A stretch of DNA of 64,000 nucleotides from Rhynochetos jubatus. Its lineage: Eukaryota > Chordata > Aves > Eurypygiformes > Rhynochetidae. The stretch lies in NCBI GenBank assembly GCA_027574665.1, contig CM050690.1:36653857-36717856 (forward strand), given 5' to 3'. Position 1 is the stretch's first letter. The number at the start of each line of letters is the position of its first letter. This document shows, piece by piece, positions 35,060 through 46,055 of the stretch. The translations under genes were made by a program, and so were the position numbers. Under the pieces are notes generated by a model. It did not search any database. It was not told where the DNA came from and was given only the letters and a program-made list of their open reading frames with translations.

Positions 35060-36605
35060 ATATCAGAATCATTGAATGGTTTAGATTTGAAGTGACCTTA
35101 AAGATCATCCAGTTCCAATCCCCCTGCCATGGGCAGGGACACCCTCCACTAGACCAGGTTACTCAAAGCCTCACCCAGCCTGGCCTTGAACACTGCCAGG
35201 GATGGGGCATCTACAACTTCTCTGGGCAACCTGTTTCAGTGCCTCATCACCCTCTCCATGAAGAATTTCTTCCTTATAGCTAAACTAAATCTCCTCCCTT
35301 TCAGTTTAAAGCCACTGCTCCTTGTCCCGTCACTACAGCTCCCCTTCCAGCATTCCTGTAGGCCCCTTCAGGTACTAGAAAGCTGCTATAAGGTCTCCCC
35401 AGAACCTTCTTTTCCCCAGGCTGAACAAGCCCAATTGTCTCAGCTTGTCCTCCATAGGAGAGGTGCTCCAACCCTCTGATTATCTTCGTGTTCTCCTCTG
35501 GACTCACTCTAACCAGTCAATATTCTTATGTTGAAAACTCCAGAGCTGGATTCAGTACTCCAGGTGGGGCCTCACAAGAGCAGAGTAGAGCGGGAGAATC
35601 CCCTCCCTCGACCTGCTGGCCACTATTGTCTGGATATGGTTGGCTTTCTGGGCTACCAGCGCACACTGCCGGCTCACGACCAGCTTTTCTTCCACTGTTA
35701 CTCCCAAGTACTTATCCTCAGGGTGGCTTTCTATCCATTCTCTGCCCAACCTGTACTTGTGCTTGGAATTGCCCTGACACAGGTGCAGGACCTTGAACTT
35801 GGCCTCATTGCTGAACTTCATGAGGTTGACACAAGACCACTTTACCAGTCTGTTGAGGACCCTCCTGATGGCATCCCTTCCCTCCAGCATGTCGACCACA
35901 CCACACAGCATGGTGTTATCAGCAAACTTGCTGAGGGTGCACTTGATCCCTCCATCCATGTCACTGACAAAGATGTTAAACAGCAACAGTCCCAATATCA
36001 ACCCCTGAGGAACACCACTTGCCACTGGTCTCCACTCAGACATTGAGCCATTGACCACAACTCTTTGGGTGCAACCAACCAGCCAGTTCCTTATCCACCA
36101 AGCTGTCCATCCATCAAATCCATGCCTCTCCAATTTAGAAACAGGAGTGTCGTGTGGGCCACTGTCCAATGCTTTGCTGAAATCCACGTACATGACATCA
36201 GTTGCACTTCCTTTATCCACCAAGGATGTGTCTCCATTGTAGAAGGCCACCAGATATGTCAGGCATGATCTGCCCTTGGTGAAGTCATGTTGACTGTCAC
36301 CAATCATTTCTTCATTTTCCATGTGCCTCAGCCTCATTTCCAGGAGGATCTGCTCCATGACCTTGCCAGGCACAGAGGTGAGACTGACTGGCCTGTAGTT
36401 CCCTGGATCCTCTTTTTTTCCATTTTTAAAGATGGGGGTTATGTTTCCCCTTTTTCCAATGGGTGGGAACTTCACCAAACTGCCATGACTTCTCAGATAT
36501 GATGGATAGAGGTTTAGCAACTTCATCCGCCAGTTCTTTCAGGACCTGTGGAGGTATTTCATCAGGTGCCAGGGACCTGTGCACCTTCAGATTCCTTAGA
36601 TGGTT
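35060..36605 (-). mobile_element. CR1 LINE, 5'-truncated, antisense, 1.5 kb
   Basis: The plus-strand left edge (AGAATCATTGAATGGTTTAG, then CTTAAAGATCATCCAGTTCC) is the reverse complement of the CR1 3' terminus. The 3' UTR occupies about 35060-35551. Reverse-transcriptase ORF2 follows up to at least 36526, and the similarity fades at about 36605. It is the longest and best preserved CR1 in the window. Confidence 0.93.
35552..36526 (-). pseudogene. CR1 ORF2 reverse-transcriptase fragment (324 codons)
   Basis: This is the C-terminal part of the CR1 ORF2 protein, which in intact elements has endonuclease then reverse transcriptase and copies CR1 RNA at genomic nicks. Only RT and downstream sequence remain here. 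Residues 42-49 are GNYRPVSL, 77-91 [15 protein letters not shown], 114-121 VDFSKALD (motif A), 170-175 SGVPQG (motif B) and 201-204 FADN (motif C). The second catalytic aspartate of F/YADD is replaced by asparagine (codon at 35915-35917). GLILGL replaces the usual GSVLGP-like loop. The frame ends after RPHLEY at a stop. The first Met is not a native start. With the endonuclease missing and motif C damaged, it cannot be active. Confidence 0.9.
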
Positions 36606-38625
36606 ATATTTGAGCTAACATTTTTCTACTCTAGAGATGAAGGTACATCAGCATCAGGCATGCCACTACAGTATTCCCTGCCCCACACAGTTATGTAGCT
36701 AGAAGTACTCAAGACAACATTTCAGGGGCATATTTTTCCATTAGTTTCATTGTGGGAGCTGATTCACTTCCTGGTCCTTGAAGCAGAGCAACTAACACAG
36801 TTTAATGAAAACTGATAATGCGCTGTTTAGCAGCTTGGGATTTTCAGAGTGTGTGGAACACAAAGTAAAGTACTTTTTCCCTGTGCCACAGGTCCTCTGA
36901 AGATTTTGGCAGGTAACTAGTGGTATTTTCACTTCAGTCTAATTTAGATTCCCTGTCAGCTGGGCCTTCTAAGAGTCCAAGAAAATAATATAGCTTAACC
37001 TTCCTCACACTGGAGCTCAGGTTGCACAACCTGAAGTAAGAAAGGGCTAAGCTGGACTGTCACTCCATGTAAAAAGCCAAGTGAAGTGTCTATTCTCAGT
37101 GTTTGCAACCCTGATATTACCCCAGAACTTGAGGAGTCCACTTTCAGTCCCTTTCCCATAGCATTTTCTTCAAAGCCTAACGGAAGGGAAAGGGCTATCC
37201 TGGGTGTGAATCAGGGGAGTGCCCCTCACTCCCTTTACCACAACCCAGCATGCACGAACATGGGGCAGTATAGAATGTTAAAAAGAAAAAAAAATCAAAC
37301 AAAAATGACCACTTTTCCTTACGAGGTAGCAGGGTGCTCACACACCTTAGCATTGCCTGTGGTTTGAGGGAGTGGATGGAAAAGACTACGCTCACAGAGA
37401 ATGTTGGAGGAGGCAGCTTTTGCTGTAGATGGTATGAACTGGAAGATGGAGTTGATCATCCCTCCATCAACGGGAAAAGGGGAGCAGGGGCATAGTACAT
37501 TTCCTTCTACAGGCTCTTTAATAAACAGACATGTCCTTGTGTTGCCAACCAGCAGTAAAGAACCACTTTCCCTACTTCATAAAGGGCCTTATAAGTATAG
37601 GAATTGATGGTTTTTTTCTGTTTTGTTTGGGTTGTTTGTTTGGGGTTTTTGGGGGTTCTTTGGGGTTTTTTTGGGTTTGTTTTTTTTTGAAGACCAGTGC
37701 TAAACAAAAAACCAGAAAAGCTAGAGAAACAAGAGTTTTGCTGCAGGCAACCCAAGCAGTGCAAAACACGGTGAGAATACCAACAAAGCTTCACTGAAGT
37801 TGGTCAGCCTGTGTTTAGTGACAGACAAGCTTTCAGAAGTCAGTTCAATGAGGATGTGAAAGGGATGCTTTAAGATCCACCTATTTCAAACATCGCTATC
37901 TTTTGTCTACTTAAGGATTATGTTACTTTAATCCTAACCTCGTGCAGATGAAAAGTAACAAATTCATCATCTTCACTCAGGACTGGTGTATGTGTGTGTG
38001 TTTTCTATGAGTAAATTTTATTGAGGTTAGTGTCATAACTGACTGGTAAAAATAAATGAATAAGTAATCTAAATAAGTAAAAATGGATGTTGTGCATTTT
38101 TCTCTGGGAGATTAATTTCAAAGGAGCAGAAAGTAAACTGTCATCTACACAAGGGGGGGGTGGGGGGGCGGGGAGGAGGAGGTAAGGAAAAAATCCCACA
38201 AAACAGGAAAAGCAGAATGGAAAACAACTATTAGATTTCAACAGTATGACTCTACAATTGCCTGACCTCAATTCTGCTATGCATCTCTTCTCCATATTAT
38301 ATCTTGTATTTTTATTATCAATGTTATACACAAAATATTACATGCAGTATAAATTGAGCTTCTAAATGTGTGCTTGGGTAGGATGGCTGTGTCTATTGAG
38401 ACTCCTAGATTACTTCTATTAGGGGGTGAATGTCATGCTATTTGTCATCCAAAAGGTAATTTTCCCTAGACTTATATTAAGGGCTCATATTTTATGATAA
38501 CCTCTGTATTATGTTGATCTGGGCATTTTTCATGAACCCATTCATCAGACAGGTATCTCCAGTGGTAACTGCAGCATTGCAAAATTGTACTTGCTTTCAG
38601 GGTGAATAATTTTTTTTTTTTTTTT
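36606..38625. other. unique non-coding DNA with low-complexity tracts
   Basis: There is no recognisable gene. It holds the G/T tract at 37605-37690, a G-rich stretch at 38153-38180 (G8, T, G7, C, G4) and T16 at 38610-38625. Small open frames (37086-37367, 37531-37797, 38005-38331) cross these tracts and look like chance. Confidence 0.5.
37605..37690. repeat. G/T-rich low-complexity tract
   Basis: GTTTGGGTTGTTTGTTTGGGG-like units up to a T9 run. On the plus strand it contains five runs of three or more G. Confidence 0.85.
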
Positions 38626-40100
38626 CAGCTTCATCAGTGACACCAAAGGAGCATTTGAGTCCCTGTGAGCATGCCAGTAAAATTCCAGGACAAGCTTTGC
38701 ACATATTAAGAAGTATATATGTAGGAATTAATTTATTGATCTTAAAAAATACTGTATCAGAAGTGAATCAAATTCTGCCTGGAGTAAATGTTGTTATCTG
38801 GCAGCTCTCTTGTAACCACCAATCTCTAACTGACCCAAAATTCAACACCAATACGGCCAAACAGTTAAGAGGCGCAGCGCCTGGGATTTTTGATGTGATT
38901 CACTGTGATACATTTGTACATGGGTGAATGAGCAACCGTGTGAAAAGGATGACCGGGTTTGAATTAACTGCAAATTCTGCATTACACCTGGCATACCATG
39001 AGAAGGAGACCCACTGAAAGAGGAGAGTTTGCATATTCTAATTAATAAGCATTAAAACAATTTGCAAGATGTCATATATTGTTTAGATATTGTACCAAAG
39101 CTTCACAGGATAAGGGTCAGGGATTGACTCCAAGGATGGAGTAGTCAATGATAATTAACCTTTCAGATTCCTCTTAGGTTTCACAGCAACTTGTGATCCT
39201 AATTGAAATTAAATTGAGGGAGGCGGAGAGAGACGGCTCTTGCCAAACTATAAACTGCAATAAAGCGCAGCAGATTTAGCAGCGCGCGCTAATTTCTTCT
39301 TGTGGAGCACTCTGAGGAGCTGATACAGACACTAAATCAAATCTGCAGCTTTATCTGACTAGGTGAGGCCTCAGCACTCCAGTCAAGAAGCAAAACAGAT
39401 GCAGATTCTTTTGCCAACAGCATGCATTTCCCATGGATAAAGGGAGCAATTTTCTATTCCCTCAGGTGCTGCTTTATGCTAGCATTCAGTAAGCCTGAAA
39501 AAAAAATCCCAGCTGCTCTCACCTCAGAGGAAGAAAACACAAACAACTCTAAACAAATCAATCTAACATTTCCTATAGCCTCTAATGTGGAGCACAGTCA
39601 ATTTTTTTCTGCCTCCTCCCCTTTTGTACATAATAAAAATCTACTGTTCCCATCATCCCCAATATGTCGGAAGCCAGCAAGTGTAAATGCAGCCATTCAT
39701 ATAATTTGAATGATAATCGAAAATAAGCAGAAAAGGAGGATAAATTTATCAAACTTGTGAGAATATTCTAGGAAAAAGGAATTTCCTGAGGTAACTGTCC
39801 TTGACCTGGCTCTTTAATCGAGTGAAATTTCATCACTTTATCTAATATCATGCTTCATGCTTCAGGCTCCCAGCAATTCTATTTTAGTGTGGTCTAATGG
39901 GCAGCTGACACATCCACTCAGCACCAGACTGCATAATATGTGCTGACACACTGTGTGGTGAGCACCCTATTGAGAGCTGTTTATTTGTGCCTGGCAAGGA
40001 AAAATTTCATCCAGTAAAGTCTCTTCATAACAATTTCAGTCTCAGTTTTCAGGACCTCCATGGAATCCACATTTGGAGAGGTTCAGAAGCACCTGCAGGG
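38626..40100. promoter_or_regulatory. candidate conserved regulatory region
   Basis: This section stands out from the AT-rich surroundings. About eleven CpGs lie between 38850 and 39295, including GGCGCAGCGCC near 38871 and the perfect palindrome AGCGCGCGCT at 39281-39290, which runs straight into AATTTC. TAAT cores are plentiful (CTAATTAATAAGCATTAA near 39040, TGATAATTAACC near 39150). TTTAATCGAGTGAAATTTCA near 39812 has a similar character. No repeat family is recognised. An open 291-bp frame at 38637-38927 has no recognisable homology. Enhancer or conserved-element status is inference from composition and motif density. Confidence 0.35.
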
Positions 40101-40462
40101 AAATTCAGTTGCTTATTTGGGTGGCTGTACATTATCTGACTTTAGGTGAGAGGTTGTGAAAGCACTGGTTATGGTTGTCTGAAACCTGAATCTAGATAGT
40201 GTAATGAAGAGTGTCATTCTAACTGCTTTGGAGCCAGCTCTTCTCAGAACCCCTGATTCAATTTGATATTCTGAGGTTAACGCACTGTATTGGGACTGAA
40301 AATAGGAGTGCACACGAAAAGCTTTTATATTTATTCAGTTCAGTAAGCATGGCAAACTCATCAACAGCTATTTGTACACTGTAGCATGGTGGGACTTACT
40401 TTGATGTTCTGATTTATGCTTGCTATTTTTCCTGCAGTATTACTTCAGAGTAGAAATGGACT

Positions 40463-40480
40463 AAAAAAAAAAAAAAAAAA
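40463..40480. repeat. poly-A run of 18
   Basis: Uninterrupted homopolymer in unique sequence. No retrotransposon body is seen beside it. Confidence 0.85.
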
Positions 40481-40882
40481 GCAGGCGAGGCTTTCAATAG
40501 CAAAGGACATTATCATAAACAAAGCAACATGAGAAAATAAAGGAATGACACAATCACAGAGATTTTGGTCTCTCAACCTCACGTGGAAATCAAAATCACT
40601 ATATAGAGACCAAGGAATACATTTCCTCAACGCATACAAATAGCTAACATGTTAAGATAGTTCTCTTACTTATTAGCTACAGAATAATAGCCTGTGAAGC
40701 AACTTATATGTACACATGGATAACAAAAGAATAAGCACACACAAATAGAATTGATTAAAACATATGCCTCATCAACCTGTCCACAATGAAAGTTATGCCC
40801 AAATTATATCTAGACATACAATAACTGATCACCTTAATATTTAAAGTGGAAACAAAATTTATTTCAGAAACATTGTGGAAAA

Positions 40883-40902
40883 ATGATTCTATGATTCTAT
40901 GA
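40883..40902 (+). repeat. ATGATTCT octamer repeat, possible CR1 tail
   Basis: ATGATTCTATGATTCTATGA is the octamer microsatellite found at CR1 3' ends. No CR1 body precedes it, so this is either an extremely 5'-truncated insertion or chance. Confidence 0.35.
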
Positions 40903-43900
40903 AAAATATTACTGATATTTTATCTAAACTTAATGTGTATTACATAACACATGCATCATCTACAAGGAAGTATGTGACATGAACATGTAGGGAATGTATA
41001 TGTATATGTATTATCCACAAATTTATCTTGCAGGAAGTGTGTTTTGAACATGATAGTGTTACAAAAATAACCTTGGCTTTTTCAGTCTCTGACTTCGGAA
41101 TATTCAGAGTCAGAACTTTTACGAATTGGTTATTTGGGAGAAAATCACTAGAAAATTCTGCAGATATAAAAAAGGTCAAACCTTACAATAAACTTACAGA
41201 TATCGGCTATGTTCATCATTGACGCTAATACATTCCTAGAACCAGAATTGTTGGGATTAAAAGCTACTTTACTAGGGATTGTGTTGAGATTTTTGGTGAC
41301 AAAACCGTGTACATTATTATACTTTAGAACTGCAGTTACTGAGAAACCAAACATAGAAATGTTGTTTATTTTTATCTTTTGTTTTGTTTTGTTTTCTCCC
41401 CTGAGAAAATGAAATTCTGAAGGGCCAAATCCAATTTTCAGGGTTGCAGATTGTATCAGATTCAGTTTCATTATTATCTGTGCCAAGTTTTCTTTGGATG
41501 GTAGGTTGGTTTGCATAACTGAGCACTTAACTGAAAGAGTGCAAAAGAGAAACTAAGAAAAGAATTTGTACCAATGCAGCATCTGTCCCAATTTCCACTG
41601 TCTCACATATTTCAAAGTTATTGATGTGTTAACAAAAGATGATATAACTAAAGACTGAATTTTATTTGAAAGACAATAGTATTTATAATTTACTGCCAGT
41701 ATAGTTGATATGTGCACTCAGTAATTATATGCTTATTTGCATGCACATACACACGTGCATATGCAGGTGTATGTTTAACCACCTGCTTGTATGTAAATAG
41801 GCTAGTACACATACAAGCATGAATGTCTGTATCATGAAAAAGTAGAATGAATCTCTTAAAAATAAGAAAACATCAGAAATGTAGCTGTTTCAGTCCCTAC
41901 AAGGGCATTAATTTTGCCATCTTCTACAGACAGAAGGCTGCGTTTTCAGTTCACGTAAAATGTTTTTCGGACTTTATCACAAAATAGACAGGGTACACCA
42001 TGAGTCAAATAATAATGTCAAGAAGAACCCAAGTCTCTTAATTTCTAGACATTTTATTTTACATGTGTAAGCTTTCTTGCAAATGAATATAATTTCATTT
42101 TAGTGTCATCTCCAATTATAGACATGATCCTTTCAGAGGAACTAGAGGAAGTAAGACCTAGCTTTTAGAGAAGAATGAGGCCCTGAGGTCTGCAGCACTT
42201 TTTCTGTATGTGCTCTGGAGATAAGCTGCCTCTCTTGCCACAGTCCTTGGTCTCACCTTTGCCTCAGTTGTTATGCACAAATTACCACAGCATCAGTATG
42301 GCAATCAGTATGTGGTTGAGATAGTAGGGTGCAGTGAGGAAAAAAAAATAAATTATCACCCAGAAAGAGGATTCTGGTCGTCCTTCCAAGCAAGCATCTC
42401 CTTATCTGTAAGGGATGGAGATGGTTTAGCTCAGCCCTGGAGGTCAGAGCGTCCTTTCAGGTTTGGGGCAGCTCTGTTCCAGCTCATCAGCTTCAGGACA
42501 GCAATGTGGGATTTCACATGCTCATGCAGCAGTGTCATTTCCCAAAGACTATTCCCAAAGACTGGGATAAATCTCAGGGGAAGGAGAAACAGAGAATAAA
42601 AGTGAAGATATAGCAGCTGAAGACAGGGCAGCTCTACACATTCTCAGGGTCAAACAAGGAGGCTGACTTTAAGCTTACAGGATGGAGACATACAGGCATG
42701 AATGCAGGCTATCATCACCTCCTAAAAAGAGAAAGAATAAGAGAAAGTACTGCTCATGTGAAGCTTCAGCTCTACAAAGTAGCCACCAACGATATCAAGC
42801 TTGTATCTCACCAAGTAAGCTTTGTTTTTCCATCTGCACGTGTCCAGAAGCAGCTTTTAGCACTGTACCTAAGGTTCGCTGGTGTCACAAGCTACAAGGG
42901 GACTATTTTTCTCTCTGAAACGGTCGCTTCACAATTGTTCAGACTTCCACAAACTGAGCAAATCCTACCAGAAGACAGACAGAAACTTTCAAAAGATTCC
43001 ACAACAGCTTTCCACTAGAAGAAAGATACATTTGTTTCAGATTTCTTCATCTGTAAAGGTGAGTCACAGCTTGTTTTAGCCTCCAGTCAGAAAATGCACT
43101 GATCTTTGTGCTCAGACAGTAAGTACGTAGCAGTAAAATCCTGTTTTCAAGGTAGAGAACAGCAATTGTGCACACATGGTGCGACCTTTGGAAAATGAGG
43201 TAATGCGAAGAGGTCTTTTAATGAGCTTGGAGAAGGAAAGAAGAACTTGAGGAAAGTAGAAGAGTTATTACAATTCAGCAGTAAGCCCTATTCGTACACA
43301 GAATCCTAGTAAAATATGTGTGCCACAAAGAAACATATAAACAGTGGAAAGACAAGGGCCTAACCAACAAAAGAGGGTTGTATGTACACCTCTCACTCAG
43401 ATAACAGCCAAACAAAAAAGAAAGAAAATTCTGTCATTCAAAGACTGAAAATTCTAACAACATCCTTACATATGATTGAAAATGAGAAAAACCAGAAATG
43501 CTGCATAGTATTAATATACTTAGAACCACCAGGAGGACTTGTATAGAAATCTATTTTGATATATGGATATGTGTATATATATATGCTTTTATATATACGT
43601 ATGAATGTATGTATATATTTAATTGTTAGGTAGAATTTTGCCTAGTTTTCAATTTTACCTAAATCCAGTAATTTTAAATGTGTTACATAAAGCAATTTCT
43701 GCTGATTGATTAATTTTGACATTATAGTATTTCTCTCGCCCTTGCTATGGAAGTTACAACTAGCATACTGTTTGGACTGCAGTCCCTTAATTCCACCACA
43801 AACAGACATATGAATTATTTGCAGAGCTACATCTATTTTCTCCAAGAACAATTAATAAGGCAAAAACCTAGAATAATGTGAGTAGGACCTCCCTAAAGGA

Positions 43901-45109
43901 ACATACAGCTTAACAAGAACCAGTGAAAAATTCATTTATTTGGCATTTAAAGCATGTTTCATAGCAACACACACATATTGCATTGCTTCTGCTTTTTGGC
44001 TAACTAATTCTATAAATAATGAATTTAAATTACACAATTAATTAACAAGGCCTAGGGTTCATTGTGGAATCAATAACAATCTTTCCTCTGTAATGCTTTA
44101 GGTTAAGAACCCCAAACAAACATTTAATTTAGATTTTCATAAGGGACTTACTGTGTATATACCAAATGATTATTAAATGCTTTTACAGAATGAGAGATTA
44201 ACTATATAATAGATGGAACATCTGTTAAACAGATTTTAATTCCAATATCCATTTCTCTCCATTTTTAATTCTAATATCTATTTCAAGGTACTAGACTTAT
44301 TTTACAGGAGCTGTACTAATATATTTCACTTGATATGTAATTGTAAACAGGTATTTTACTGTTCACTTAGTAGCAGTCTTATATGAATACGGTTCTTTGA
44401 AGGAATGTGATGTTTGTACAGAAACATGCACAGAAGTACCAGACCCTCACATAAAATATAACAAAGGATGGTGTCAGGGTCTGTGCTCTGCTCTACCTGG
44501 GACAAGCTGGAGGCAAGGCTATAGATGCTCCTCAAGCTTATCCCCTCAGGATTTTGCCAGAGGGCTGCACAGAAGGAAATAGAGAACCAGGATTAGGCCA
44601 GGCTGCAGCAGAGCACAGAGTCACTTGACAGGTTGTTTTGGCCATTTGCACCTCCATTCAATGTAAGCAGCTCTGAATAGTGGACAGGATTCTGGTTGCA
44701 AAGACAAATGAAATTAGACAGAAATATAATTGTACTTTTCTCTAGGTGGTCAAAGAAAGCTGCATTTTGGTAACTTCCTCCCCCCTTTTTTCTCCAAGAC
44801 ATACCACCACTACTGCTCTGCCCTAGAAAGAAGAATATGCCTGTTAAAGATTTATGCGTATTACTGGTAAATGATGAAACAGCAATAAAACAAGGCAGAT
44901 ATTACATGATTTCACAACTGAAGAAACTGGTGGGGTTTTTTTTATGTGGAGAGGGGAAGAACAAATCAGCTTCCAGGCCCTTACTCTGACAGGTGCCGTT
45001 GCATTTTAAACAACACAAGAATCAAGCTACAGATCTCCAGGACGTGTTTAACTTTGCCTTGCGTTAAATTGATTACTAAAGATGTGGAAGCAATTTGTGT
45101 TAAATGAAA
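40903..45109. other. unique AT-rich non-coding DNA
   Basis: No gene or mobile element is recognised. It includes a CA/TG-rich stretch with the palindrome TGCATATGCA near 41757, and an (AT)-rich stretch at 43555-43625. The open frames at 42273-42599 and 42698-43018 have no recognisable domain. Confidence 0.5.
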
Positions 45110-45290
45110 ACATTTGGACATGGGTCATGGGTCTGACGGCCCTAGCCAAATGGTTATTTCATAATTGTCCACTATGGGATTTCTTGCACTTTCATAGAAG
45201 CATCTGGTACTAGCCGTTGTCCAATGTAGAATACAGGGTCGGATGGAGCCAATATTCTTGTTAGGTATGGGCATTTTTCTGTGTTAATTG
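45110..45290 (+). mobile_element. ancient amniote L3/CR1 3' fragment
   Basis: Landmarks in order are GGACATGGGTCATGGGTCTG, ACTATGGGATTTCTTGCAC, AGAAGCATCTGGTACTAGCC, ATACAGGGTCGGATGGAGCC and TTAGGTATGGGCATTTTTCT. This order and wording match the 3' part of L3/CR1-type LINEs shared by reptiles, birds and mammals (...GCATCTGGTAYTGGCC...TACTGGGCTAGATGG...). It is heavily diverged and has no coding potential. Confidence 0.7.
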
Positions 45291-45898
45291 AAATTATATT
45301 TTAATTAAAATTAATTTCAATCCTTTTCTCTGTCTACACCCAAATTTTGCTCAGCTCTGCTGAAAAGTTTAGTACAGCTATTGGGTCAGGCCAAGTTGCT
45401 AGAGGTAGGAATCACTGTACCATTTTAGACAAACAAACAAGCCACCAGCGTGAATGTTGCTAACAATCTAGAGGGGTATCTAAATCTGTTTGATAGGGAA
45501 ACATAACTCCTCTCCAAGTGCATTTGCGGTACATAACATCTTGACCTATCTGAATGCAATAGAATTTCCTCATTTACTTCATCACAATATGTTCAGGATT
45601 TTCTCAAGACGTTACAGTGAGCCCATGACAGAGACCCAAATGGTGCACGGTTACACAAAGTCCCAGTGCAATGCCTCAATGACAAGGACATGTTTCCTAG
45701 TGCAACTGCTCCCTGGTCTGGGTGAAGGCCTGGTGCTCTAGGTTTCCTCTTATGCTGAATCAGCAAAATGTACCTATCTTTCAAATGTCTGATGGCCTTA
45801 ATTAATGAATGTTCATAAAGCACCTCAAGTACTTTTAAAGAAAGGTACTAGAGAAGCATAAAGGATTACTGTTTCCCACATGCATTGTGAATGAGCAC
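45291..45898. other. unique AT-rich spacer
   Basis: A short inverted AATTGAAATTA/TAATTTCAAT pair at about 45285-45321 follows the L3 fragment. Otherwise nothing is recognisable. Confidence 0.5.
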
Positions 45899-46055
45899 AA
45901 ATGCTTTTGTGGAAACTGACATTTTCACGTGCGTACTGAATTGCTGAAAAATATCTCAGCTTCATTGTATTAAATATTTAGCAAGGATATCTTTCCCCTC
46001 CCCGCCCCAGGAATTCAGTACACACATGAAAATGTCAGCTTCCACAAAAGAATTT
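45899..46055. repeat. long imperfect inverted repeat (hairpin)
   Basis: The left arm core 45904-45942 and right arm core 46012-46050 are 39-bp reverse complements with three mismatches. With the extensions, 45899-45946 pairs with 46008-46055 (48 bp, about five mismatches) around a 61-bp loop. The core motif is TTTTGTGGAARCTGACATTT. The three core mismatches are A:C or C:A on the plus strand, so minus-strand RNA would have G.U wobbles at all three. It could be a conserved hairpin element of the type catalogued as palindromic vertebrate repeats, a short non-autonomous DNA transposon relic, or a precursor of a small RNA. Confidence 0.9.
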
